From positions 150,656,875 to 150,720,874 of the forward strand of contig CP136062.1 in the NCBI GenBank assembly GCA_032622095.1: a DNA stretch of 64,000 bases, in the 5' to 3' direction. Within the stretch, counting starts at the first letter, position 1; every line of letters starts with the position of its first letter. The notes beneath the pieces are model-generated. The model did no database searches, was not told where the DNA came from, and was given only the letters and a program-made list of their open reading frames with translations. Source of the DNA: Siphonodentalium dalli (lineage: Eukaryota > Mollusca > Scaphopoda > Gadilida > Siphonodentaliidae). Position numbers and translations under genes: made by a program. Shown here one piece after another: positions 43,301 to 47,810 of the stretch.

Positions 43301-46255
43301 GATCAGACGGTCCCCATATCATCAAGTTACAACAACAACATTTCTTCAAAATACACTTTTGTTATCAGAATTGATTAATTACAACAAAATAATGCTAACC
43401 GCTGTCAACTATGGTATAAAAATTCCCAAAATGTGTTATTAATCAACATGTTGTTCAATGAAATATGGCCATATTATCACTTGCGTTCCTCGAGTCGAAT
43501 CAAATATTTTTCACCCCCGAAGCCAAAGAAATAGTCATTTGGGAGCATTAATTCAGATTATGCATCTTTAGGCCAAAAAAAATCGACCTTTGTTTCTGGT
43601 GACCCACCCGCCCCTATTCTGGCACTCCCGACCATTTTCATTTTATTGATTTTGCAAAATTAGTACGCATCCGACTTTATTTTCCGTGTAAACCAATTCA
43701 TTTCCGTGTAAAACAGACACATCACGTGTACTGTTAAACCGGAAATTATACCACACTTCAATTAGGTCACAGCCGAATCAAACTTATTTTTTCATGTATT
43801 ATTCAATAAAACAATAAATTACACTATATTCTAATATTATGTACTTAAGTTTTATTATTTTATAGTCCATTACAAACAAGGAGAAGCAGTCTGGGGGAGG
43901 TATTCATATTTGTGTCGAGCAAAGTTGAAAATAAAATGAAAAAAGAAAAGAAAATAAAAAGCCTCCCACCCACCCCTATTTTTTTCTTGCATGTCACCAG
44001 AAACACAGGTATATATTTTGTTGGCCTTATATAAACTCAGCTGGATCTTGGATTCCATGCCCTTTTTAAACAGGATTCTGCATTCCAGGGAAAAGGGGCC
44101 CAGGGTGAACTGATACCTTCAATAATCTCACAATCGACATGCACAGTACATAGACTTCAGGGGTGGTACCATGATCAGGGACGTGGCTAGAGGGTCTCCA
44201 TTGGGGGGTGTCCACCTTGGGAAATTCCAACTGCACACCCCTCCTTGCACCTCAGTGCTCTGGCCTAATATCCTATATAATATATTCATAAACCATGGTT
44301 CTATATTCCCGGTATGAGAACAATCAGATATTTTAACCTGAAAAATTGCATAAATTCTAACATCTAGTGGTCTAAATCCAGACAACTGCACACGGCTACG
44401 GGCAAGAGACCAGGACACACCGGACTGCCCATGGTTGTTCGGCCCGGTGTGAGAAAATTTTGAAAACTATACAAGAAAATCGCAAATCCTTGCATCTAGA
44501 GTCCTAGACTGGCCTCAACTGAAGCTTTCCTATTGTGTTGGAAATTTCAAACTTCATACTCTCCTCAGGTTGGAAAACTCTACAACTGATGACCATTTCA
44601 GTCCATAAGTTTGACCAAATGTAGTAAAATATTGTTTTAATAAACTAATCAGCAGTTTTGTTTAGGCCACGGGTGAGGGACAATGACACACCGGGGCGAC
44701 CATGGTTCGGTCCGGTGTGCGAAAATTTTGAAGTCTGAACAAGAAAATCGCAAAATCATAGCATCTAGACTAGCCTCAAGCCTTCCTAGAGCTGGAAATT
44801 TCAAACCTAACACCCCCACTTAGGTTGGAACATTTCCAACTGATGAAATTCCAATGTTGACCAAATGTATGACAATATTGTTTTCTTAAATTAACTAGCA
44901 GTTTTTGACTGGCCACGGGGGAGGGAGCAGGACACAAGCTTTCCAAGTGTTGGAAATTTCCAAATATACAAATATTGGTCCAAAAACAATTAATTCCCCC
45001 CCCCCCAATAAATTGTTTGAAAATCAAACTACAAGAACATTTTCAACCTATTGTTGGTGTGAAATTTCCAACTAATGTTTTGGCAACCCCCCCCCCCCCC
45101 CTGTTGCCAAGTCTCTGACCATGATTTCCCTGATGAAGGGGCTACGATGCTATATAGGATCCCGGAAGCTACCGGGTTGACCATTGCAGATTTCCCCGAC
45201 AAGGGGGTGGGGGCTAGCTCCCCTATAAGAGCCACCCCTGGTAGGCTACCAGAAGTTGAGATCACAGTTACTGGACATAAAGTCCCAAAAATAAGGTTTT
45301 AATCGAGTTTAGAAATCGCCTTCTTTATAAGGATACCGATTTCTAAACTCGATTAAATCCTTATTTTTGGGACTTTATGTCCAGTAAGTTGAGTAACTGT
45401 GTTGAGATCATTGATCTACATGTACCAATTTTTTACCATACAAATGTAGATGATATAAAGCTGACACAGATAGGTTTGACAGGTCAGGGAGAACCCAAAA
45501 TCGATGTACTAAACCTCGATTTGTGTAAACAACCTCGATCGAGGTTCTTCGAGAACATGTGACCACTGGTGATATAGTGTGTAGTATTTTATCTTACACC
45601 TATGGGAGGCCAAATTCACATTTAATAATTAATAGTGCCTGATTGCACTCAAGCACAATTAATTATTAAATGTGAATTTGGCCTCCCATATGATAGGTGT
45701 AAGATGAAACACTGTGAAATACTCCACACTACCATAGCCTATATCACTTACACTACATTACTTCCATTAGTATCATATTTGGTTTAGAGTGTTTCCCCTT
45801 ATATCATGGGTGTATGTTTTGACCAGTGGTCACATGGTCTCGAAGAACCTCGATCGAGGTTTTTAACACAAATCGAGGTTTAGTACATCGATTTTGGGTT
45901 CTCCCTGACCTGTTTGATTATATGCATTCGGACCATACATGTACAACCACTGCAGTTCCACATAAGCCGTACATTGTACCTGACAACAGGTAATTCAATA
46001 CCGGGTACACAGCTGTCAATGAACTCTACCGTGTACATTGAAATTGACAACAATTGACTCGAAAATCAGAAGCCCAAACAGAAAAGAATCAAAATGCTTC
46101 AAATATCCAATAATTTTCAGCGCAAATGTTGGGCCAACATAACAAATAATAGCTGAAGCTATAATCGCGAACATTCAATAGAAATTATCTGCATGCAATA
46201 TTCGAGAAAAATGTAAAATATGATGATAAGCATACCGTGTGATTTCGTCCGACAT
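4149..46255 (-). CDS. PNP: Purine nucleoside phosphorylase, six-exon gene model
   Basis: Phosphorolysis of inosine and guanosine to base plus ribose-1-phosphate in cytosolic purine salvage; family members are homotrimers. Exons 46255-46236, 22702-22530, 12165-12062, 10590-10415, 8608-8418 and 4351-4149 join in frame (20+173+104+176+191+203 = 867 nt, 288 residues; human PNP has 289). Seen in the translation, in order: CGSGLG (Ser37, phosphate loop), HGHAG (His68), KGRVHGYEG (Arg, His and Tyr of the active site), [25 protein letters not shown] (catalytic-site Glu; the usual Phe is Tyr), [12 protein letters not shown] (catalytic Asn) and KANHAEV (His). Every key residue of the trimeric class is present and no coding exon is broken, so the gene is probably functional. 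The first exon is inferred; exons 2-6 are near certain. Introns are large and filled with transposons. Confidence 0.93.
4407..4827. mobile_element. Family C, diverged full-length copy
   Basis: Both foldbacks and the spacer (agtttctctatatccccaaa) are present; the left foldback has lost much of its pairing. Ends read ccaaatatggtgtctgacat and gcaccatagtttgg, a terminal variant shared with the copies at 10675 and 35661. Confidence 0.7.
5529..7025 (-). pseudogene. hAT transposase, catalytic and dimerisation part
   Basis: About 498 codons. SLTTDKWTS (Asp54 of this segment) and [10 protein letters not shown] (Asp122) fit the first two acidic positions of the RNase-H-like hAT core; a long insertion domain follows, then the C-terminal hAT dimerisation block with [20 protein letters not shown], ending at 5529. 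It overlaps the BED part by a few codons in another frame. Apart from that frameshift there is no internal stop, so the copy is recent. Most similar in layout to ZBED1-like proteins. A spliced join around the frame change cannot be excluded. Confidence 0.88.
6997..7362 (-). pseudogene. hAT transposase, N-terminal BED zinc-finger part
   Basis: Likely start at MMASNRK (7362). BED finger: C-x2-C (TCKLC) and H-x4-H (HLNAKH) following the DAWRHFDL segment. BED fingers bind the element ends. The frame then reads [16 protein letters not shown], where hAT transposases continue into a GF..L..ELEP block; here it meets a stop and the block resumes in another frame at 7025, so one small indel near 7010-7025 separates the two parts. 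Confidence 0.85.
7867..8380. repeat. Dispersed repeat D with tandem monomers, copy 1
   Basis: Begins near taacgagaggtcgatcg. Two or three monomers of about 130 bp follow (aaagggccataaaaatctga ... catattcgaa ... ctgtattttgggctgagaaa ... atcagataag), then a GGAC/GACA-rich tail (atggatggacagacagac) and cgacactacgtgtaccatat. Non-coding; copies also at 13082, 13903 and 34378. Confidence 0.75.
8418..8608 (-). CDS. PNP: PNP exon 5
   Basis: Acceptor TTGTAG before 8608, donor CTCG|GTAAGC at 8417. Encodes [14 protein letters not shown], the [18 protein letters not shown] segment with the catalytic-site Glu, and IGADTLG. Enters in phase 2, leaves in phase 1. A dispersed repeat copy (7867-8380) ends within about 40 bp of the donor. 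Confidence 0.96.
8777..9102. mobile_element. Family C, copy in PNP intron 4
   Basis: Two foldbacks separated by a shortened spacer; the right foldback (8990-9077) pairs almost perfectly. Confidence 0.75.
9338..9721. mobile_element. Family B, complete reference copy
   Basis: TTAA target sites at 9338-9341 and 9718-9721. Terminal inverted repeat CCCTTTACCCAAC. Inside: a foldback (9368-9435; arms of about 30 bp around gcgagtcgaccatagg), an AT-rich spacer (attgttaaagaatgtaagaa), a second foldback with the same arms in the other orientation (9509-9576), then a unique segment ending ggccggttttggcc. The TTAA target and CCC ends point to a piggyBac-type non-autonomous element. Confidence 0.88.
9939..10370. 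mobile_element. Family C, complete reference copy
   Basis: Perfect 8-bp target duplication tatggttg (9931-9938 and 10371-10378), the hAT signature. Inverted ends CAAGCCTGAGTTTAGTGTGC. Two internal foldbacks (aatgaggtccccagagggtg facing its complement), about 9970-10060 and 10254-10340, flank a spacer with gatatagagaaactaaacta and aagaaactttccagagaaga. No open frame. Confidence 0.92.
10415..10590 (-). CDS. PNP: PNP exon 4
   Basis: Acceptor TTGTAG before 10590, donor GAAAG|GTGAGA at 10414. Encodes [40 protein letters not shown] and GPNDER, the highly conserved core. The first 45 coding bases plus acceptor are duplicated in tandem at 10607-10672. A family-C element with its 8-bp duplication lies 36 bp past the donor. 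Confidence 0.96.
10546..10672. repeat. Tandem duplication across the PNP exon-4 acceptor
   Basis: Unit 1 (10546-10606) holds the first 45 exon bases, the acceptor and 16 intron bases. Unit 2 (10607-10672) repeats them with 3 substitutions and a 5-bp insertion (cgtac), giving a second acceptor before 10651. Confidence 0.95.
10675..10960. mobile_element. Family C, left half
   Basis: Left foldback (10705-10785) and the first part of the spacer; the right foldback is missing. Confidence 0.75.
10984..11125. repeat. Dispersed repeat P, copy 1
   Basis: About 140 bp (cgagtcgccgattag ... ttcatcaccatttgaaacat ... cagaagatgcccatag) that recur at 49388-49516. Nature unknown. Confidence 0.6.
11490..11850. 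repeat. C-run-rich repeat related to family H
   Basis: Four C-runs of 9-14 bases separated by AT-rich text, with attccaactgatggccatttc shared with the element at 44176-45117. Open frames here are by-products of the C-runs. Confidence 0.5.
12062..12165 (-). CDS. PNP: PNP exon 3
   Basis: Acceptor TTACAG before 12165, donor AAG|GTAAAT at 12061. Encodes [13 protein letters not shown] and the [14 protein letters not shown] block, holding the phosphate-binding His and Arg and the ribose-contacting His-x-Tyr. The usual VPGHAG is VHGHAG here. Starts in phase 1 and ends in phase 0. Confidence 0.95.
12408..12480. mobile_element. Family B fragment, inverted
   Basis: TTAA, CCCTTTACCCAAC and the ggcc-rich terminal segment through tatcttcggtctg, then abruptly other sequence. 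Confidence 0.8.
12484..12756. repeat. Dispersed repeat J, copy 1
   Basis: About 270 bp (ttggccagagaggc ... atatttcatatgag ... gattgctaaagcgtg ... aatcggcaatggacca) recurring in the same orientation at 15044-15350. Each copy has a family-C or family-B piece on its left. Confidence 0.7.
12830..13090. mobile_element. Family C, left half
   Basis: Left end, left foldback (12860-12945) and spacer as far as gatatagagcaattta, where repeat D interrupts it. Confidence 0.75.
13082..13262. repeat. Repeat D, 5' part only
   Basis: Start region (aacgagaggccgatcacg) plus one monomer, ending at cacataccaaattt. Confidence 0.65.
13903..14452. repeat. Repeat D, longest copy
   Basis: Four monomers and a GGAC-type tail (acagacggacagacagacag) followed by ggcactatatgtaccatact. 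The monomer phrase ctgtattttgggctgagaaa is repeated with few changes. Confidence 0.75.
14786..14990. mobile_element. Family C, right half
   Basis: End of the spacer and the right foldback (14872-14962); the complement of the half at 12830. Confidence 0.75.
15044..15350. repeat. Dispersed repeat J, copy 2
   Basis: Second copy of the 12484-12756 sequence, with about 40 extra bases (tgaccggctgcaggcagtca). Confidence 0.7.
15845..15971. mobile_element. Family B, left piece of a split copy
   Basis: TTAA, terminus and first foldback through attataaaattgttaa, where a 5.6-kb insert interrupts it; the rest resumes at 21617. Confidence 0.85.
16204..16398 (+). CDS. Acidic N-terminal frame inside the 5.6-kb TTAA element
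   Basis: 64 codons from ATG (context acgaaaATGGCT). The first 40 residues are Ser/Asp/Glu-rich ([20 protein letters not shown]), then a [13 protein letters not shown] patch and a basic end. It lies just inside the left inverted repeat, where a transposon promoter and first exon are expected, and the leader is CpG-rich. Could be exon 1 of the element's own gene with a donor not resolved here. The family is not recognised. Confidence 0.35.
   Translation: MASAHSISASESDSNHENDDELRVAEDTSSMADTEDAFDSLRLNIGPFYTNQPTKIARTARLKI
17800..18280. repeat. Duplicated imperfect palindrome
   Basis: Two copies (about 17815-17950 and 18120-18270) of a sequence folding on itself: ttggtttgatattag ... aggtaacctcatat ... 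atgaggtaacc ... tcaaaccaacc. The copies are about 305 bp apart, and the text between them is also partly shared (aaagtgggag, cattaac, gggtaacgac). Confidence 0.7.
19193..20318. mobile_element. Family E (TTAA) copy with an insert
   Basis: TTAA-flanked. The left part (aaaggtactcaaaccgattc ... aatatgctaacc) and right part (gtcaacaatagtaaacaatt ... attcggattatgtatcttta) match the family-E copies at 43284 and 49970 once 19308-20162 is removed. Confidence 0.75.
19308..20162. mobile_element. hAT-type MITE with G-run ends
   Basis: Flanked by taaccag (19301-19307 and 20163-20169). Ends begin CAGGGG and continue as long G-runs followed by cggaaaaaaactgc (left) and the complement of cggaaaaaaaactgcagacac (right). 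CAGGG termini with a 7-8-bp duplication fit hAT. Interior G-runs (20017-20038, 20065-20078) belong to the same inverted structure. Confidence 0.72.
21617..21879. mobile_element. Family B, right piece of the split copy
   Basis: Resumes the spacer at ttaaagaatgtaagaaaa, then the second foldback (21658-21725), unique segment and TTAA (21876-21879). Confidence 0.85.
22059..22524. mobile_element. Family C inserted in the PNP exon-2 donor
   Basis: Full-length, both foldbacks. Right end cacactaaactcagacttg stops at 22524. Flanks are atcccctg (22051-22058) and attacctg (22525-22532), an 8-bp duplication with two changes; the right copy, read on the gene strand, is CAG|GTAAT, the exon-2 donor. Confidence 0.85.
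22530..22702 (-). CDS. PNP: PNP exon 2
   Basis: Acceptor TTTCAG at 22708-22703, donor CAG|GTAAT at 22529. Encodes the N-terminal helix ([13 protein letters not shown]), the IICGSGLG phosphate loop and the FPVST segment; ends after the first base of a Val codon. It carries an in-frame ATG at 22698 that could serve as start if exon 1 is wrong. Its donor lies inside the 8-bp target duplication of the family-C element at 22059-22524, and its acceptor region is repeated in tandem upstream. Confidence 0.95.
22670..22985. repeat. Tandem repeats across the PNP exon-2 acceptor
   Basis: Four copies of catagctcataggactga (22689, 22754, about 22848, about 22921) with following intron text (aattatcataagatttagag). 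The third also carries tgctgttgccttta from inside the exon. Each holds an acceptor-like AG on the gene strand. Confidence 0.9.
23047..23540. mobile_element. Family C, old copy hosting a younger one
   Basis: Variant with aaatagtgtgtctgacattt at its left end; the left foldback is interrupted at 23124 and the spacer runs on to aaagcagaatgagttcaag. Confidence 0.65.
23124..23272. mobile_element. Family C, minimal 149-bp foldback copy
   Basis: Perfect 8-bp duplication cctgtaca (23116-23123 and 23273-23280). A single foldback with ends caagccttgaaatag ... ctatttcaaggctgg and no spacer, so the element can exist as one hairpin. Confidence 0.9.
23591..23990. mobile_element. Family B, complete copy
   Basis: TTAA at both ends; both foldbacks intact; longest form of the terminal segment (gctgttgaagctttattt). 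Its right TTAA is the left edge of the next family-C element. Confidence 0.88.
23989..24425. mobile_element. Family C, full-length copy
   Basis: Left end aagtctgaggttagtatg, two foldbacks (24023-24110 and 24310-24395), right end ctatattcaggcttg. Confidence 0.8.
24520..24789. mobile_element. Family A with internally duplicated arm
   Basis: The left arm is present twice (ttcaggatttagtcggaaat at 24628 after a first aaggatttagtcggaaatat at 24580), so the palindrome is asymmetric. Confidence 0.75.
24790..26066. other. PNP intron 1 sequence, no gene seen
   Basis: AT-rich. Contains a short direct repeat (aaactycaagctgctcac at 24993 and about 25026) and a pair of 50-bp repeats at about 25607 and 25686 (gtggattcattctgtaaa type). 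Confidence 0.5.
26068..26438. mobile_element. Family C, right end truncated
   Basis: Left foldback and spacer complete; the copy stops inside the second foldback at ctagcccgccgtgc. Confidence 0.7.
26480..26990. repeat. Foldback family I, copy 1
   Basis: Inverted halves: gaaactttttgaagttttga-cagggaac ... gttccctgtcagaatgg-gtcagttcc, with an AT-rich middle and a 19-base C-run at 26784. Related copies at 30921 and 46510. Confidence 0.7.
26991..27813. other. PNP intron 1 sequence, no gene seen
   Basis: AT-rich. A 77-codon minus-strand frame at 27080-27313 is hydrophobic in part but has no recognisable domain or splice support. Confidence 0.45.
27814..28028. mobile_element. Family A, complete copy
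   Basis: TACAGTAATGC ... GCATTACTGTA; a few arm mismatches (cgcaacaag for ggcaacaag). Confidence 0.85.
28029..29019. other. PNP intron 1 sequence, no gene seen
   Basis: Two overlapping open frames at about 28301-28543 on opposite strands carry no recognisable motif and are probably fortuitous. Confidence 0.45.
29020..29284 (-). mobile_element. 3' end of a non-LTR retrotransposon with tetranucleotide tail
   Basis: Read on the minus strand: a 3' UTR-like segment, AATAAAATATTC, then about six GTTC repeats (29044-29020). Several LINE clades end in short tandem repeats instead of poly(A). No reverse transcriptase is visible. The sequence resumes beyond the insert at 30274. Confidence 0.5.
29299..30259 (-). 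mobile_element. Retroposed poly(A) insert with GC-rich decayed coding sequence
   Basis: A 14-bp direct repeat cttaatggtcttct (29285-29298 and 30260-30273) flanks an insert ending, on the minus strand, in an A-rich tail (29330-29299): the signature of LINE-mediated insertion. The body (29640-30240) is strikingly GC-rich against AT-rich flanks. Minus-strand text is protein-like in three frames that take over from one another, so it is frameshifted. Pieces include a KKKKRKK/RRRR-rich basic stretch and, in the last frame (29797-29459), a proline-rich start, a Glu/Gln coiled-coil-like segment with six Gln in a row, and a lysine tail KKKRKNKK. Either a 5'-truncated LINE or a processed pseudogene; product not recognised. 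Confidence 0.75.
30541..30896. mobile_element. Family B, second foldback collapsed
   Basis: TTAA both ends. The second foldback is reduced to a short palindrome (tctcttatatataagaga), its central 30 bp lost. Confidence 0.85.
30921..32110. repeat. Foldback family I, copy 2 (interrupted)
   Basis: Left part to ttctgacagggaa, then a hAT-type insert (31014-31838), then ctttataacattgaac ... ttcacctatagcgaaatgca. The right end is cut off by a family-B element at 32111. Confidence 0.7.
31014..31838. mobile_element. hAT-type MITE with perfect duplication
   Basis: Perfect 8-bp duplication acagggaa (31006-31013 and 31839-31846). Inverted ends CAGACCTGTTAACC. Internal ccgggag motifs repeat near both ends (31045-31095 and 31748-31824). 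825 bp, no transposase. Confidence 0.9.
32111..32509. mobile_element. Family B, complete copy, inverted
   Basis: TTAA both ends, orientation opposite to the copies at 30541 and 32820; both foldbacks intact. Inserted in the tail of foldback family I. Confidence 0.9.
32820..33156. mobile_element. Family B, second foldback truncated
   Basis: TTAA both ends. The second foldback has lost its left arm (ccaatgcattcgcatatata), and the spacer is shortened. Confidence 0.85.
33428..33757. mobile_element. Family B hybrid copy, inverted
   Basis: TTAA both ends but with two different termini: left CCCTTCCATGACTGGAGCT (B' type), right GTTGGGTAAAGGG (B type). The spacer between foldbacks is down to about 20 bp, and the foldback near 33690 has an extra acatgt in its loop. 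Confidence 0.85.
33753..33785. repeat. Family A right end fragment
   Basis: ggttaatgagttgattattt-agggcattactgta; the TTAA in this terminus served as target of the adjacent family-B copy. Confidence 0.7.
33786..34377. other. PNP intron 1 sequence, no gene seen
   Basis: AT-rich. Nothing beyond short fortuitous frames. Confidence 0.4.
34378..34745. repeat. Repeat D, diverged copy
   Basis: Two monomers (gcccataactctgggaaaaa; gggaaataactccataaaag), then atgcacggacggacgggg. A short palindrome follows (gtcccccaaaaataattttt-cgggggac). Confidence 0.65.
34853..35294. mobile_element. Family C, full-length copy
   Basis: Left foldback partly deleted on its right arm; right foldback (35178-35270) intact; right end cttattctcaggcc. 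Confidence 0.75.
35413..35625. mobile_element. Family A, complete copy
   Basis: Centre shortened to aaagctctgtgagagctttc; right end decayed to ttactc. Confidence 0.85.
35661..35945. mobile_element. Family C, shortened copy
   Basis: First foldback and part of the spacer, then the second foldback without its left arm; ends atatggtgccggaca and tctggcaccatatt. Confidence 0.7.
36099..36267. mobile_element. Family A with left-arm deletion
   Basis: Left arm jumps from gggtaacttttc to actgagagctttcc, losing about 45 bp; right arm complete. Confidence 0.85.
36397..38341. mobile_element. Inverted-repeat element enclosing the minisatellite
   Basis: Left edge acacctttcgcataatgaac-tactgataagaatt; the right edge (about 38281-38338) is its complement with changes (ttatcagtagtacctcatta-tgtgaaaggtgt). 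Between the array end and the right edge lie about 300 bp of single-copy sequence (38000-38280). Confidence 0.65.
36411..37965. repeat. Minisatellite of 45- and 48-bp units
   Basis: About 33 units. The 45-bp form starts cataatgaactactgataag; the 48-bp form has an extra cta (ctactactgatcag). Unit ends alternate between agtcg and atttg, and the forms recur in blocks of three or more, a higher-order pattern. The last four units are diverged. Non-coding. Confidence 0.95.
38342..39175. other. PNP intron 1 sequence, no gene seen
   Basis: AT-rich with A/T runs near 38910-38965. No motif recognised. Confidence 0.4.
39176..39375. repeat. Dispersed repeat Q, copy 1
   Basis: About 200 bp (gaaacactccggtatggcga ... 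cttgctcaaagtagt ... gactctcgattgcgaaat) recurring in the same orientation at 40736-40950. Confidence 0.7.
39376..39714. mobile_element. Family B' copy with amplified spacer
   Basis: Six tandem copies of a 31-36-bp unit (tttttcttacattctttaac with aatttttatcat), which is the complement of the family-B spacer. One foldback (39598-39664), the right end of the B' type and TTAA (39711-39714) follow. Left terminus not found. Confidence 0.8.
39836..40052. mobile_element. Family A, complete copy
   Basis: Centre gaaagctctcggggagagct; ends TACAGTAATGCCC and AGCATTACTGTA. Confidence 0.85.
40371..40735. repeat. Tandem repeat of about 68 bp, five copies
   Basis: Unit contains tttctatactaaagcatcat, gagtagttatcccat and aatgttcagataataagttt. 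A sixth copy lies at 41096-41155 and is followed by an inverted piece (gttgaacttattatctaaac, 41163-41182). Confidence 0.9.
40736..40950. repeat. Dispersed repeat Q, copy 2
   Basis: Matches 39176-39375 with scattered differences; directly abuts the 68-bp array. Confidence 0.7.
41376..41592. mobile_element. Family A, complete copy
   Basis: Arms nearly perfect; ends TACAGCAATGCCC and GGGCATTACTGTA. Confidence 0.88.
41682..42409. mobile_element. Family C, composite copy
   Basis: A left half (foldback 41713-41800 plus spacer) runs into a second, inverted half (spacer from 42170, tctggaaagtttctttatta, then cacattgcataattgaggtt), ending gacactatattcaggctta. Probably two copies, one inserted in or recombined with the other. 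Confidence 0.65.
42410..42986. other. PNP intron 1 sequence, no gene seen
   Basis: AT-rich single-copy-looking text. Confidence 0.4.
42987..43203. mobile_element. Family A, complete copy
   Basis: TACAGTAATGCTC ... GGGCATTGCTGTA, few arm mismatches. Confidence 0.88.
43284..43570. mobile_element. Family E, near-complete reference copy
   Basis: Starts at TTAA with aaaggtactcaatctgatca; carries aatgctaaccgctgtcaact and cctcgagtcgaatcaaatat. The right terminus (attcagattatgcatcttta) joins the next element. Confidence 0.75.
43570..44027. mobile_element. MITE with 35-bp inverted ends
   Basis: Left aggccaaaaaaaatcgacct then ttgtttctggtgacccaccc; right is the complement of aggccaacaaaatatatacc then tgtgtttctggtgacatgc. 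458 bp, no open frame of note. Target duplication unclear. Confidence 0.7.
44176..45117. mobile_element. hAT-type element, family H
   Basis: Perfect 8-bp duplication accatgat (44168-44175 and 45118-45125). Ends CAGGGACGTGGCTAGAGGG and, inverted, CAGAGACTTGGCAACAGGG followed by a long G-run on that strand. Internally it repeats a 200-270-bp block two to three times (acacaccgg ... ggtccggtgtgcgaaaattt; actagcagtttttgactggc). No transposase. Confidence 0.9.
45262..45400. repeat. Palindrome with 50-bp arms
   Basis: cacagttactggacataaag then tcccaaaaataagg ... atcgagtttagaaatcg faces its complement around a 20-bp loop (ttctttataaggat). Confidence 0.88.
45478..45913. repeat. Nested foldback
   Basis: Outer arms 45478-45573 and 45825-45913 (caggtcagggagaacccaaa and complement; aacctcgatcgaggtt in both). 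The inner 250 bp hold a second palindrome centred near 45645. Confidence 0.9.
45601..45690. mobile_element. Family G MITE, minimal copy
   Basis: Ends TATGGGAGGCCAAATTCACA and complement. The centre holds a single gattgcactcaagcacaatt, one decayed unit of the array that fills the copy at 47811. Confidence 0.75.
46236..46255 (-). CDS. PNP: PNP candidate exon 1 (start codon)
   Basis: ATG plus 17 nt encode MSDEIT and the first two bases of Arg, followed by a GTATGC donor. Phase 2 is exactly what exon 2 needs (the join reads R-P-M-S-Y-E-E), and the total then matches the family length. Human PNP also has a very short N-terminal coding exon. The 130 bp upstream are relatively CpG-rich. This implies a 23.5-kb first intron. 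An alternative is that translation starts at the in-frame ATG of exon 2 (22698), or that a nearer first exon was missed. Confidence 0.45.
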
Positions 46256-46410
46256 GTTTACAAAATAGATGAACTTGTCAGATGTGGCTCGCCGCGTACT
46301 ACTGACCTACTTTCGGGAGCTTTGATGATGCAATGTACACGCGGGAATATTTCCACCTAATGGACTCGTCCACAAGAATGCAAATCAGGGGCGTGTCGGA
46401 CAGGACTGGT
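46256..46410 (-). promoter_or_regulatory. Possible PNP promoter / 5' UTR
   Basis: Short stretch upstream of the candidate start codon that is visibly richer in CG dinucleotides (ctcgccgcgt, acgcggg, gggcgtgtcgg) than the AT-rich surroundings. No TATA box at a convincing distance. Inference from composition and position only. Confidence 0.25.
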
Positions 46411-46509
46411 GTGTGAAAAATAAATCTACCAGATCGTTAAAATTCGTTAAAAGATCGTTTAATTTGCTGAGATTGGCTCTATTTAAAATCGATCAGCACA
46501 TACGTGTAT

Positions 46510-46990
46510 GTAGATCATGCCATGATTCTCTACTCTGGCTAACGCCCGTAGAGATCATATTCCACCAGTACAAAACCTGGGAACTTTTTGAAGCGTTGAC
46601 AGGGAACCGTATAAAGTCAAAAAAATAATACGGGGAATATATTTCTTAGTGATTATCTGTTCCTATTAATAGTGTACTTCACTATATGTGAAGGTCCCAG
46701 CTCGCAATTGCATATTTTTCTGTGACTTTTGTGAGCCGATATCGCAATAAACATTGAATTAATTACCCAGGAAAAGTTCCATCAAGTAATTGTAAGAAAT
46801 TAACGCAAAGCAAAATCGCTCACAAACTCACTTAAATCGTGAAAGTTCGAGTTGGGACCTTCACCTACAGTGAAGTACATTATTAAGAAAGAGATAATAA
46901 GTTAATAACAAAGAAATATATATATTCCCTTTTTAATTTTTTCGATTATATAAGGTTCCCTGTCAAAACTTCACAAAGTTCCCATCAAGA
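46510..46990. repeat. Foldback family I, copy 3 (uninterrupted)
   Basis: gggaactttttgaagcgttg-acagggaacc faces ggttccctgtcaaaacttca-caaagttccc over about 440 bp; inner parts (tacttcactatatgtgaagg-tccc; gggaccttcacctacagtga) also pair. Lies just upstream of PNP candidate exon 1. Confidence 0.8.
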
Positions 46991-46994
46991 TATA

Positions 46995-47400
46995 ACAATA
47001 TTTCTTCAAAAGTACGCTATCAGAATCGATTTATTGCAACAAAATAATGCTAACCACTGTCAACTATGGTATCAAATTTCCCAGAACTTGTTATTTATCA
47101 ACATTTTGTTCAACAAAATATGGCCGTATTATAACTAAAGTATCACGAAATTTGACCGTATTACCACTTGATTTTAGAGTTATCCATCTTCATCCGCAAT
47201 TTTGTTCGAGACCCTCCATTTGACCACGTGTTACTGGGCCACATATTATTACACATCTCGAAATAACAAACTTTAAAAATCTATATCTGATCACTCTGAG
47301 CTTTGATGGGTGGGTTCCTCGACTCGAATCAAATATTTTTTACCCCCGAAGTCAAAGAAATCGTAATTTAGGAGCGTCTGATCGGATTCAGTACCTTTAA
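46995..47400. mobile_element. Family E, left-truncated copy
   Basis: From aacaatatttcttcaaaagt to atcggattcagtacctttaa, with the extended middle also seen at 49970 (tggccgtattaccacttgat). Confidence 0.7.
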
Positions 47401-47810
47401 GTCTGAAATTAGACCTAGTTCTTCTAGCTGTCAGCTTAAAATTTCGGAGCTCGACTTGTTAAATTGTCAAGAGGCCATACTGATCCCTAATAGTATTGCA
47501 TACCTATACGTACCTGGTACACTGCTACATGAATTGTAATATATGCAACGAAAAGACTTAAAAGTCGTCGAATCTATCGATGAAACAATAAAGAGCGTTT
47601 ATTTTCAAACTCTACTGATATGGCAAACATAAAAAGCGATTATCTCAATTATGAGTGGAATATTCAAAACATAATTTTGCTATGACTTCGACCAGTATAT
47701 TTATTCTTCAGAGCATACATCTGTTATAGGCTGCCAGTCTGCCACACCCTACCCCGGGAATCCGGCTTTTAAAAGACATGGGATCCAGGATTAAGGAATA
47801 GGCCTCTATA

